NCBI GenBank assembly: GCA_038320345.1
Contig: JBBQED010000004.1
Coordinates: forward strand, 248,001 to 312,000
Source of the DNA: JBBQED01 sp038320345
GTDB taxonomy: Bacteria > Bacteroidota > Bacteroidia > AKYH767-A > OLB10
Reading direction: 5' to 3'
Length of the DNA stretch: 64,000 bases
The position numbers were made by a program, and so were the translations under genes. Of the stretch, positions 51,295 through 59,583 are shown piece after piece. Below the pieces are notes generated by a model. The model was given only the letters and a program-made list of their open reading frames with translations. It did no database searches and was not told the DNA's origin. Positions within the stretch are counted from its first letter, which is position 1, and each line of letters opens with the position of its first letter.

Positions 51295-52440
51295 ATGGAG
51301 CTTATTTACCTTGATTATAACAGTACTACTCCCGTCGATCCGGATGTTTTAGCGAAGATGTTACCATGGTTTTCACAGAAATTCGGGAATGCTTCTAGTA
51401 AAACTCATGTTTTTGGCTGGGAGGCAGAATCGGCGGTTGAACTAGCCCGAGAACAGATCGCTAACCTTATCGCTTGTGAACCAGCGGAATTAATCTTCTG
51501 TTCTGGCGCTACCGAAGGCATCAACCTCGGAATACGTGGAACTATGCAAGCCTATCAGCAAAAAGGTCGACACCTCATCACTTGTGCTACTGAGCATAAA
51601 GCTGTACTCGACACCTGCGCTGATCTTGAAAAAAAAGGTGCTGAAATAACTATACTGGATGTTGATCGTGAAGGCAGGATTGATCACGAAGATTTAATAA
51701 AGCAAATTCGTCCCGATACGATCATGGTCTGTATCATGATGGCCAATAATGAAACGGGAACTTTACAAGATATCGCTGCTATATCTCAAATCTGTCGATC
51801 AAAGGGTGTTTTACTATTTTGTGATCTTTCTCAAGCAGTGGGAAAAATCAGAGTGGATGTCAATGAAATTGGGATAGATCTAGCTTGTTTATCGGCACAT
51901 AAATTTTACGGACCAAAAGGTACAGGTGCGCTTTTTATCAGAAGAAAAAATCCTCGCGTAAGTATGCTTCCGCAAATTACAGGTGGTGGACATGAACGAG
52001 GTTTACGCAGTGGAACACTCAATGTACCGGGCATTGTGGGCATGGGTTGGGCAGCACAAAAAGCAGGAGAAAATTTATGGGATTACGGAATTCAGACTTC
52101 TCGCCATCGAACATGGTTAGAACAAGTGCTAGAAATAAATCATCAAGCTACGATCAATGGATGCATCAAAAACCGTTTGCCCAATACAACTAACCTCTAT
52201 TTCGAAGGAATAAAGAGTGAAGATCTAATCAAAGAATTAAGTCAGCTTGCTTTCAGCACTGGCTCTGCATGTACTTCAGCAATTCCGGAACCTTCTCATG
52301 TTTTGAAAGCTATGAGGATCAGCGATACGGATGCAAATAGTAGTATCCGGTTAAGTGTTGGTAGATTTACAACTGATGAAGAAATCAGCATCGCTCTGCA
52401 AATGTTTGAAGCGGCTATTCAAAAAATTCGAAAGCAATAA
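51295..52440 (+). CDS. Cysteine desulfurase (IscS/NifS family)
   Basis: A 381-residue PLP enzyme that takes sulfur from cysteine for Fe-S cluster or tRNA thiolation. It opens YLDYNSTTPVDPDVL, has PLP Lys203 in SAHKFYGPKGTGALF and catalytic Cys326 in STGSACTSAIPEPSHVL. The short flexible loop around the Cys matches the IscS/NifS group I rather than SufS. No iscU, iscR or fdx genes are adjacent, so the partner scaffold is elsewhere. It is followed by a SulP transporter gene after 68 bases on the same strand. Confidence 0.93.
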   Translation: MELIYLDYNSTTPVDPDVLAKMLPWFSQKFGNASSKTHVFGWEAESAVELAREQIANLIACEPAELIFCSGATEGINLGIRGTMQAYQQKGRHLITCATEHKAVLDTCADLEKKGAEITILDVDREGRIDHEDLIKQIRPDTIMVCIMMANNETGTLQDIAAISQICRSKGVLLFCDLSQAVGKIRVDVNEIGIDLACLSAHKFYGPKGTGALFIRRKNPRVSMLPQITGGGHERGLRSGTLNVPGIVGMGWAAQKAGENLWDYGIQTSRHRTWLEQVLEINHQATINGCIKNRLPNTTNLYFEGIKSEDLIKELSQLAFSTGSACTSAIPEPSHVLKAMRISDTDANSSIRLSVGRFTTDEEISIALQMFEAAIQKIRKQ

Positions 52441-52508
52441 TTTCTATCGAATGCTAATGATTTAAATCAGGAACTGATTACGATTTTTTATGTTGAAATT
52501 CGCCTTTC

Positions 52509-54068
52509 ATGGCATTAAAACGTAAGGCTCGATATTACCGACTTTTATGGTTAAAGCATGATCTCCCTGCAGGGCTTTCTGTTTTTCTAGTTGCACTTCC
52601 ACTTTGTCTTGGGATCGCTTTGGCATCAGGCGCACCCCTTTATGCGGGAATCATATCTGGAGTGATTGGTGGTATGGTTGTTTCCTTCATCAGTGGTTCT
52701 GCGTTAGGTGTATCTGGTCCTGCTGCAGGACTTACAACAATTGTTGCTGCATCCATTATTGCGTTTGGTGATTATCATTTATTCCTACTGACAGTAATTC
52801 TGGCTGGCATATTTCAGATCTTGTTAGGTATTTTAAAGATGGGAAGTATTGCAAATTATTTTCCTGCCGCAGTAATTCGAGGTATGCTTGCGGCGATAGG
52901 AATTATGCTTATCTCCAAACAGATTCCATTGGCGCTTGGATACAATCTTCCGAATTTTTGGAGTAGTGGATTTTTACAACTCTTCACTATTCAAGATCTG
53001 AATGGTCATTTTGAGGATTTCAATCATAATACAACGAGAGTTTCAATATTAATCACTCTTGTTTCAATTACCATCCTAATTCTTTTCAAACAATCCTTTG
53101 CCAAAAAAGTGAAACTAATTCCGCCACAATTATGGGTCGTATTAGCAGGTGTCCTCCTCAATGAAATTTTCGGTAAACTTGATGTAAGTGGAAAGTTGCG
53201 CGCAGCACCACTTGTAAATATTCCACAAAATATTTTTGCTGAAATACAGTTCCCAGATCTAACACAACTATTTACCCGAATGGATATTATACTTCCTGCG
53301 CTCACCATTTCATTATTGGCTAGTTTGGAAACATTACTCTGTGCGGAAGCTATTGACAAGCTCGACAAACAAAATCGTATTACTCCGGTAAATCGTGAAC
53401 TTATTGCTCAAGGAGTTGGGAATATGTTATGCGGAATGTTAGGTGCAATTCCGATGACGGCTGTGATTGTTCGTGGAGCTGCAAATGTAGATGCAGGCGG
53501 AAGAACACGATTAGCTTCTTTCACGCATGGTATTTTACTGTTACTCACGGTGATTGCGCTTCCATTTTTGTTGAACAAAATTCCGTTTGCTGCACTTGCT
53601 GCTATTTTATTGATGACCGGATATAATCTTGCCAAACCAAAATTATTTAAGATGATGTGGAAGCAAGGCTGGACTCAGTTTCTTCCTTTCATTATTACAA
53701 TCGTAAGTATTTTATTGTCTGATTTATTAATCGGAGTATGCATTGGTTTAACACTCAGTATCTATTTTATCATCCGTAATAATTTCCGCTCTGAATTTCA
53801 GGTGGAACATACTACACAGCATATCACGGAATACTATAATATCCGTTTAAGTACGCATGTAAATTTTCTGAATAAGGTAAAGCTACGGGAAGCCTTGGAA
53901 AAAGTTCCGGCTTATTCTGTTTTAACAATTGATGGTACCCGATGTAATTTTATTGATCAAGATGTAAGAGAGATGTTACATGAATATTCAACACGTGCAA
54001 AATCACGTCATATGGAAGTACATCTGCAGGGAATCAACCTCGGTGAAATAACAAAGGCGGATCATTGA
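52509..54068 (+). CDS. SulP-family inorganic anion transporter
   Basis: A 519-residue membrane protein with LPAGLSVFLVALPLCLGIALASGAPLYAGIISG and GALGVSGPAAGL-like segments, about 12 TM helices, and a short STAS domain at the end (LTIDGTRCNFIDQD). Family members transport sulfate, bicarbonate or other anions; those in Bacteroidota often carry bicarbonate, but no carbonic-anhydrase gene is adjacent to support that. The stop codon TGA lies in the loop of a hairpin (54054-54079), so termination structure and coding end overlap. Confidence 0.9.
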   Translation: MALKRKARYYRLLWLKHDLPAGLSVFLVALPLCLGIALASGAPLYAGIISGVIGGMVVSFISGSALGVSGPAAGLTTIVAASIIAFGDYHLFLLTVILAGIFQILLGILKMGSIANYFPAAVIRGMLAAIGIMLISKQIPLALGYNLPNFWSSGFLQLFTIQDLNGHFEDFNHNTTRVSILITLVSITILILFKQSFAKKVKLIPPQLWVVLAGVLLNEIFGKLDVSGKLRAAPLVNIPQNIFAEIQFPDLTQLFTRMDIILPALTISLLASLETLLCAEAIDKLDKQNRITPVNRELIAQGVGNMLCGMLGAIPMTAVIVRGAANVDAGGRTRLASFTHGILLLLTVIALPFLLNKIPFAALAAILLMTGYNLAKPKLFKMMWKQGWTQFLPFIITIVSILLSDLLIGVCIGLTLSIYFIIRNNFRSEFQVEHTTQHITEYYNIRLSTHVNFLNKVKLREALEKVPAYSVLTIDGTRCNFIDQDVREMLHEYSTRAKSRHMEVHLQGINLGEITKADH

Positions 54069-54079
54069 CGATCCGCCTT
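54054..54079. terminator. Hairpin overlapping the SulP stop codon
   Basis: AAGGCGGATC (54054-54063) pairs perfectly with GATCCGCCTT (54070-54079); the SulP stop TGA sits in the loop at 54066-54068. On the minus strand a T-rich tail follows (TTTGTTATTTC), so it fits a terminator for the leftward nrdB gene and possibly both directions. Confidence 0.7.
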
Positions 54080-54098
54080 GCACTCTTGGCTTTCTGTT

Positions 54099-55079
54099 TT
54101 AAAACTCTTCGTCGAACTTTAACTCTTGCTCTTCGCGCGTTCTTCCAACACCAGCTTTGGTGTATTCAGAAACACGTTTCTCGAAGAAATTTGTTTTGCC
54201 TTCAAGAGAGATGGTCTCCATGAAGTCGAAAGGATTGGAACTATTGTAAATTTTTGAATATCCTAGTGAGTTCATCAAACGGTCAGCAACAAACTCAATA
54301 TACTGAGCCATCAATTTTGAATTCATGCCAATCAGATCCACCGGTAATGCATCAGTAACGAATTCTTGTTCGATCACTACTGCACTTTTCATGAGATCAC
54401 GAACAGCTTCTTCGCTTAATTTATTTTTCAGCATGCCATAAAGTAAACAAGCGAAATCGCAATGCATTCCTTCATCACGACTGATGAATTCATTGGAAGT
54501 TGCAAGACCAGGCATCAGCCCGCGTTTCTTCAACCAGAAAATAGAACAAAACGATCCACTGAAGAAAATTCCTTCTACTGCTGCAAACGCTACTAGACGT
54601 TCCGCAAATGAACCATTTTCAATCCAACGCAATGCCCAATCTGCTTTTCTTTTCACACAGGGCACAGTGTCGATAGCATTCAGCAAACGGTGTTTCTCAT
54701 TTGGATCTTTAACATAAGTATCAATCAGCAGAGAATACATTTCAGAATGGATATTTTCCATCATGATCTGGAACCCATAAAAACAACGTGCTTCAGGTAA
54801 CTGCACGGCATTCATCATGTTCACAGCAAGATTTTCATTTACGATTCCGTCACTGGCAGCAAAAAATGCCAATACGTTCGTGATGAAATGTTTTTCACCA
54901 GGATTTAAACGTTCCCAGTCTTTTTGATCCGCAGATAAATCTACTTCTTCAGCAGTCCAGAAACTGTTTTCCGACTTTTTATACATTTCCCAGATCTTAT
55001 CATATTTAATCGGGAAGAGTACGAAACGGTCTTTATTCTCCTTCAGGAGTATTTCGTCATTGGTAAAATCTTCTGCCAT
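54099..55079 (-). CDS. nrdB: Ribonucleotide reductase class I, small (beta) subunit
   Basis: A 326-residue protein that holds the di-iron centre and tyrosyl radical needed to make deoxyribonucleotides. The metal ligands visible are Asp77 in ASDGIVNEN, Glu108 and His111 in ENIHSEMYSLL, later Glu in EGIFFSG and His in DEGMHCDF; the radical Tyr115 follows His111 by four residues. Aerobic class Ia form, similar in layout to eukaryotic-type proteins. The large subunit is not in the window. I use the ATG at 55079; the one at 55085 adds two residues. Confidence 0.93.
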   Translation of the reverse strand: MAEDFTNDEILLKENKDRFVLFPIKYDKIWEMYKKSENSFWTAEEVDLSADQKDWERLNPGEKHFITNVLAFFAASDGIVNENLAVNMMNAVQLPEARCFYGFQIMMENIHSEMYSLLIDTYVKDPNEKHRLLNAIDTVPCVKRKADWALRWIENGSFAERLVAFAAVEGIFFSGSFCSIFWLKKRGLMPGLATSNEFISRDEGMHCDFACLLYGMLKNKLSEEAVRDLMKSAVVIEQEFVTDALPVDLIGMNSKLMAQYIEFVADRLMNSLGYSKIYNSSNPFDFMETISLEGKTNFFEKRVSEYTKAGVGRTREEQELKFDEEF

Positions 55080-55139
55080 GAGCAATTATTATTATATTTT
55101 GAAACTGAATCGAACAACTATAGTTAACCCGCTGATAAA

Positions 55140-55147
55140 CAAAACTA
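55140..55147 (-). promoter_or_regulatory. -7 element (TAGTTTTG) for nrdB
   Basis: On the minus strand TAGTTTTG lies 60 bases before the nrdB ATG, matching TAnnTTTG. No TTG at -33 is seen, so confidence is moderate. No NrdR box was recognised by eye in the vicinity. Confidence 0.4.
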
Positions 55148-55368
55148 TTTCACTGCACACACTCAGTAGAAAGGCGGATTACAAATCAAACACAAGCAAG
55201 CCCTTTTTGCAAACTCCAGAGCTTCTTCTTTTGAACAACAATGAAAGTGTTATGAACATTTAAGACGTTTTGTCACCTTCGTAAATTCTGTCACTACTAA
55301 TTTCGAGTATTCTCAAAAGAAAAACAGAATGCATTCATCTTCAAGAAATCCTACTGGGGTGAGTCCAG

Positions 55369-55403
55369 AAAAAAAGTCCTGACAATGCTGTCAGGACTTT
55401 TTT
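55369..55403. terminator. Bidirectional-type terminator beside the primary sigma gene
   Basis: AAAAAAAGTCCTGACA pairs with TGTCAGGACTTTTTT around a 4-base loop (ATGC), with T-runs in both directions. It lies 24 bases past the end of the sigma gene on the minus strand and fits a strong terminator for it. Confidence 0.88.
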
Positions 55404-55426
55404 GGCTAATTCTGTAAAAGGGGTTA

Positions 55427-56290
55427 TTATCCTAAATACGCTTTTAACAGTTTATTACGTGAATTCTGACGTAACGTCTTAATTGCTTTTTCTTTAATCT
55501 GACGAACACGTTCGCTAGTGAGGTCAAATTTTTCTCCAATCTCTTCTAATGAAAGACCGTGCTGAATTCCGATTCCGTAGAACATTTTGATAACATCCTG
55601 TTCACGTTCAGAAAGAGTAGCTAAGGAACGATTGATTTCCTTCTGCAATGATTCGTTGATCAATGCAAAATCAGCACCTGGACTATCTCCGTTTTCTAAT
55701 ACATCTAACAGCGTACTGTCTTCACCTTGAACCAATGGCGCATCCATAGATACGTGCTTCCCTGGCATTTTCATGGTGTTAGCAACCTTATCCATTGGAA
55801 GATCAAGCACTTCGCTCAACTCTTCAGGACTTGGTTCGCGTTCGTATTTCTGCTCCAATTCGGAGAATGCCTTTTTTACTTTGTTTGCCGCACCTAATTG
55901 ATTGAGGGGCAAACGAACAATACGAGCTTGCTCGGCTAATGCCTGCATGATCGATTGACGAATCCACCATACTGCATAAGAGATGAATTTGAATCCACGT
56001 GTTTCATCAAATTTCTTTGCAGCTTTGATGAGCCCAAGATTTCCTTCATTGATCAAATCGGGAAGACTAAGTCCTTGAGTCTGATATTGTTTAGCTACTG
56101 AAACAACGAACCTTAGGTTTGCACGAACAAGTTTTTCTAGGGCTTTTTGGTCTCCGGTACGGATCCTTCTCGCCAGTTCTACTTCTTCCTGTGCGGTGAT
56201 CAGCTCTTCTTTACCTATTTCCTGGAGATACTTTTCAAACGAGGCGCTTTCGCGGTTGGTAATCGATTTGGTGATCTTTAGTTGACGCAT
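55427..56290 (-). CDS. rpoD: RNA polymerase primary sigma factor (RpoD/SigA, short Bacteroidota form)
   Basis: A 287-residue sigma-70 factor lacking region 1.1. Region 1.2/2 shows FEKYLQEIGKEELITAQEEVELARRI, NLRFVVSVAKQY, LSLPDLINEGNLGL and AVWWIRQSIMQALAEQ; region 3 (FSELEQKYEREPS) and region 4.2 (LSLEEIGEKFDLTSERVRQIKEKA) follow. The GxxLPDLIxEGNxGL and VRQI motifs are those of housekeeping sigma. This short form is typical of Bacteroidota and recognises TAnnTTTG promoters, which match those seen elsewhere here. Confidence 0.95.
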   Translation of the reverse strand: MRQLKITKSITNRESASFEKYLQEIGKEELITAQEEVELARRIRTGDQKALEKLVRANLRFVVSVAKQYQTQGLSLPDLINEGNLGLIKAAKKFDETRGFKFISYAVWWIRQSIMQALAEQARIVRLPLNQLGAANKVKKAFSELEQKYEREPSPEELSEVLDLPMDKVANTMKMPGKHVSMDAPLVQGEDSTLLDVLENGDSPGADFALINESLQKEINRSLATLSEREQDVIKMFYGIGIQHGLSLEEIGEKFDLTSERVRQIKEKAIKTLRQNSRNKLLKAYLG

Positions 56291-56653
56291 ATCTTATTGA
56301 TTATTAATACTCTACACCAGAAAAGAGCCTGGCATTTACCAGTGCTTTATATGGGTGCAAGTTACACATAAAAACGGCCTTGTCAACACTTTTCTTTTGT
56401 AGAGTGAATCATTAACGAACCGATGATTGTTAAATTGTGCTGAATAGCAGCGGGTTTAAGCCCTCTTCATGATATCATTCCAAATTAGTAAAGTACTAGT
56501 TAATATATATTTAGTACAAGCGTAAAGTGCACTTTTAAGCATTTGTTCAATTAGACCTGTTGAAAACCTTCTTACCGCTTCATAAAGTAATGGGGTGAGG
56601 TACATTATTTTTATCCTTTGTTATGAACTGATTTTTCTAAACACCTGAATACT
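56291..56653. other. Divergent intergenic region (363 bases)
   Basis: It separates the primary sigma gene from the 82-residue gene and holds the sigma-gene promoter at 56357-56386. A rightward TATCCTTTG at about 56612-56620, one base longer than TAnnTTTG, may serve the small gene. Nothing else is visible. Confidence 0.5.
56357..56386 (-). promoter_or_regulatory. Promoter of the primary sigma gene
   Basis: On the minus strand TTG (56386-56384, inside TTGACA) is followed after 19 bases by TAACTTGC (56364-56357), close to the TTG-N19-TAnnTTTG consensus of the same sigma factor, 66 bases before its own start codon. Autoregulation is plausible. Confidence 0.55.
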
Positions 56654-56902
56654 ATGAAACTTACACAAGAACAATTAAATGATCTGAAAAAAATTGATTA
56701 TTCCTTTAAGGAGATTCAATTCTATGCTGAACGTAACGGCATTCAGATCGAGGATTTATATACCCTCTTTAGTTTCCCGATTTTCGATTACGCTCAGGCA
56801 AAAAAAATGGAACTACTAAATCATACTACCAACCGGCAACGGGTTTTTGAACAAAGTCAGGCGGCTCGCGCATCACGAAGTTCTGATAATATTTCTTTGT
56901 GA
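56654..56902 (+). CDS. Small hypothetical protein, 82 residues
   Basis: A soluble, charged protein opening MKLTQEQLNDLKKIDYSFKE, with a helical look and an AARASRSSDNISL tail. It has an ATG, a plausible upstream promoter box and coding-like composition, but no recognised family. It lies 61 bases before the TPR kinase on the same strand and could be a small regulator of that system; that is only positional. An alternative is a spurious ORF. Confidence 0.5.
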   Translation: MKLTQEQLNDLKKIDYSFKEIQFYAERNGIQIEDLYTLFSFPIFDYAQAKKMELLNHTTNRQRVFEQSQAARASRSSDNISL

Positions 56903-56963
56903 TAGACAAGGGACTTGTTCTGATAATTTTGAATAGTGCCCTCGGTTGATGTACTTTTAACCA

Positions 56964-59189
56964 ATGTGTTTCCGGCAGAATTACTCCCTACTAGTATTTC
57001 TTGCATTGATGTATCTCTTTTGTGGGATTCAACATGCAATTCGCAAATCCTTCAGGATTTTTGTGCTTGCAATATTTTCCATCTCGATTTTATTTTCGGT
57101 TGAAGTAATCGCTCAAGAGGATCCTGATTTTCTAAATCTACTCAACGACTCAGTAAGTTCAGGAAATTTTTTACAACCCAAACATTCCGGTCGTAAGTTT
57201 CCATTTAGTGGTAACGAACTTATCAATCGTAAACGATTAGAAGCAGCTACGCGAAATGAAAACTTTCGTGGAATTGCCACAGCTGCTGCAAACTTGGGTT
57301 GGATTCAGATTAATAAAAGTAATCCTGCTGCCGCTATACCGTATTTTAAGAAATCACTGGAGGCAAATCAGCAAAATAAAGACAATAAAGGAATCGGTGC
57401 TTCCTACATTGAACTTGGTATTGCAACTCAACAAATCAAGGATGAATTTCATGCAGTAGAATATTTTTCAGCAGCATTGCCTTATATCGAAAAACAAAAA
57501 TTAAATAAGGTAAGTGGCTTTTGTTATGCTATGATTGCACAATCCTATGCGCGACAAAAAGATCCTATTAAATCAGGAGAATATTACTCTCGTGCGTCGA
57601 AATCTTTTCTTGCTGCTGGAGATAAAATTCAGGCTGCAGCATGCTTGAATTTATTGGGTGAAACACAACTCCGATTTAATGATTACAAGAAAGCTTCTGG
57701 TAATCTAAATGCAGCTCTGGAGTTGGCCTCAAAGAGTTCAAAAGATAAAAAAATGCAGGCCGTCATCTTGCGAAATCTTGGTCTAGTGTATTTTAAGAAA
57801 GGTGAATTTGAAAATGCTATTTCCTATTTCAATAAAAGTCTTGCTGCAGATGAACAACTCCTCGTTTTAAAGTTGGTCAAAGATGCCTACATGCAATTAT
57901 TTACCATGTTTAGTTTCAGAAATGATTTTGTAAAAGCCGATCAGTTCCACGATAAATATAGAGAGCTCAAAGATCAACTGGATAAACGAGATGCTGGAAA
58001 AAAACCTGCTCTACTTACTGCCGCAGAAGCCGCAGATAAGCAAAGTGTGATTGAAATGTTGCAAAGGCAAATGGAAGAACAGTCCTTGCAAATGAATCAA
58101 CATCAGCTGGAACTGAGTCAGATGATTACTAAAGCAGATATCGAGCTGCAAACAATGAATCAGGAGATTGAACAGAAAGATCAGAAAGTAAAAGAACTCG
58201 AAGAGCAAAAGGTAAAAAATGAACGTGATTTAGCAAGACAAGAATTAAGGATTAGTCGTCAGAATAGCTTCCGTAATTTACTTATCGCCATCACCATTGC
58301 TGTACTGCTCTTAACACTCTTGCTTTACAACCGTTTTAAATTAAAGCAAAAAGCAAACATCCATCTCGAACACTCCAATAAAGAAATTGCTATTGCGATG
58401 GATGAACTTAAAAAAGCTCAGGATCGCTTAATTCAGAGTGAAAAGATGGCTTCTCTCGGACAGCTAACAGCAGGCATTGCACATGAAATTCAGAACCCGC
58501 TCAATTTTGTAAATAATTTTAGTGAGTCTTCTATGATGATGTTGGATGATTATATAGCAACAAAAGATGAAACAGAACGAGATGAAATTGGGCAAGAATT
58601 AAAAGACAATTTAACGCGTATCCGTCATCATGGTGGCCGAGCTGATAAAATCGTGAAGCATATGCTCCAGCATTCCAGATCAGGGACTTCTGAAAAAGAA
58701 ATCAGTGATATTAACCGGATCTGCGAAGAAACATCTGAACTAGCTTACCACGGAGCGCGAGCCAGCCTCAGCGAATTCCACTGTAATGTAGTAAAGCATT
58801 TCGATGATACGCTTCCTCCTGTGATGGTCAACCGTCAGGATCTCAGCAGGGTGCTCGTAAATCTCCTGAACAATAGCTTTTATGCTATGCATCGTAAAAT
58901 AAAATCAGATCCAAGTGGTAATTACCAGCCGGAGCTTAATATCTTTACGACGCAGAAAGAGAATCTGGTGGTCATCACGGTCCGAGATAACGGTACTGGG
59001 ATACCGAAACAAGTACAGGAAAAGATCTTCAATCCTTTCTTTACTACCAAGCCTACCGGTGAAGGAACTGGACTAGGACTAAGTATGAGTTATGATATTC
59101 TAACCAAAGGGCATAACGGCAAACTAGAAATGGAAAGCGAAGAAGGAGTATTCACGGAATTCCGGATTTCAATTCCGATAACTATTTAA
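56964..59189 (+). CDS. TPR-containing sensor histidine kinase
   Basis: A 741-residue membrane kinase. Two hydrophobic segments sit near the N-terminus (residues about 8-20 and 31-50), the second probably a signal peptide, ending VEVIAQ. Residues about 95-330 form TPR helices in the periplasm, about 350-430 a coiled coil, and TM at 434-456. The cytoplasmic HisKA motif is AGIAHEIQNPLNF with His507, followed by an ATPase domain with NNSFYAMH (N box), DNGTGIP (G1) and GTGLGLSMSYDI (G2). The kinase lacks its own receiver, so it would phosphorylate the adjacent receivers. It starts the phosphorelay cluster; the next gene follows after 16 bases. Confidence 0.9.
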   Translation: MCFRQNYSLLVFLALMYLFCGIQHAIRKSFRIFVLAIFSISILFSVEVIAQEDPDFLNLLNDSVSSGNFLQPKHSGRKFPFSGNELINRKRLEAATRNENFRGIATAAANLGWIQINKSNPAAAIPYFKKSLEANQQNKDNKGIGASYIELGIATQQIKDEFHAVEYFSAALPYIEKQKLNKVSGFCYAMIAQSYARQKDPIKSGEYYSRASKSFLAAGDKIQAAACLNLLGETQLRFNDYKKASGNLNAALELASKSSKDKKMQAVILRNLGLVYFKKGEFENAISYFNKSLAADEQLLVLKLVKDAYMQLFTMFSFRNDFVKADQFHDKYRELKDQLDKRDAGKKPALLTAAEAADKQSVIEMLQRQMEEQSLQMNQHQLELSQMITKADIELQTMNQEIEQKDQKVKELEEQKVKNERDLARQELRISRQNSFRNLLIAITIAVLLLTLLLYNRFKLKQKANIHLEHSNKEIAIAMDELKKAQDRLIQSEKMASLGQLTAGIAHEIQNPLNFVNNFSESSMMMLDDYIATKDETERDEIGQELKDNLTRIRHHGGRADKIVKHMLQHSRSGTSEKEISDINRICEETSELAYHGARASLSEFHCNVVKHFDDTLPPVMVNRQDLSRVLVNLLNNSFYAMHRKIKSDPSGNYQPELNIFTTQKENLVVITVRDNGTGIPKQVQEKIFNPFFTTKPTGEGTGLGLSMSYDILTKGHNGKLEMESEEGVFTEFRISIPITI

Positions 59190-59205
59190 TATTTGTTGTA
59201 CTGAT

Positions 59206-59583
59206 ATGAGCGTTAAAATTTTAGTGGTAGATGATGAGAGCGATGTAGAATTACTCTTTCGTCAGCGGTTTCGAAAACTAATTAAAGACAAGGAAATAGA
59301 TTTTTTCTTTGCCTTCTCAGGTGAACAAGCTTTAGATTATCTTAAAACACTGGATCCTCTTGATGTAGCCTTAATTTTATCAGATATCAATATGCCGGGC
59401 ATGTCGGGATTTGAATTACTGAAGAAAGTAAAAGATAATTATCCAGAGATGCGCGTGATGATGGTTACGGCATATGGAGATCCGGAAAACCAAGAACGTG
59501 CTAAAGTACTGGGTGCCGATGATCTGCTTTCTAAACCTCTCGATTTTTCTCTCCTTGATGAAAAGCTGGCTAATCTGAAATAA
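59206..59583 (+). CDS. Single-domain response regulator
   Basis: A 125-residue receiver with VVDDESD (acidic pair), phospho-acceptor Asp60 in LILSDINMPGMSG, MVTAYGD and Lys110 in LLSKPLDF. It ends without an output domain. It starts 16 bases after the TPR kinase and ends directly before the next gene, one codon boundary apart, so translation is probably coupled. Likely the first phosphate acceptor of the relay. Confidence 0.92.
   Translation: MSVKILVVDDESDVELLFRQRFRKLIKDKEIDFFFAFSGEQALDYLKTLDPLDVALILSDINMPGMSGFELLKKVKDNYPEMRVMMVTAYGDPENQERAKVLGADDLLSKPLDFSLLDEKLANLK

Larger units (their letters stand above)
55080..55426. other. Intergenic region between nrdB and the primary sigma gene (347 bases)
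   Basis: It holds the nrdB promoter element near 55140 and the sigma-gene terminator at 55369-55403. The stretch between them is AT-rich with no other feature I can support. Confidence 0.5.
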
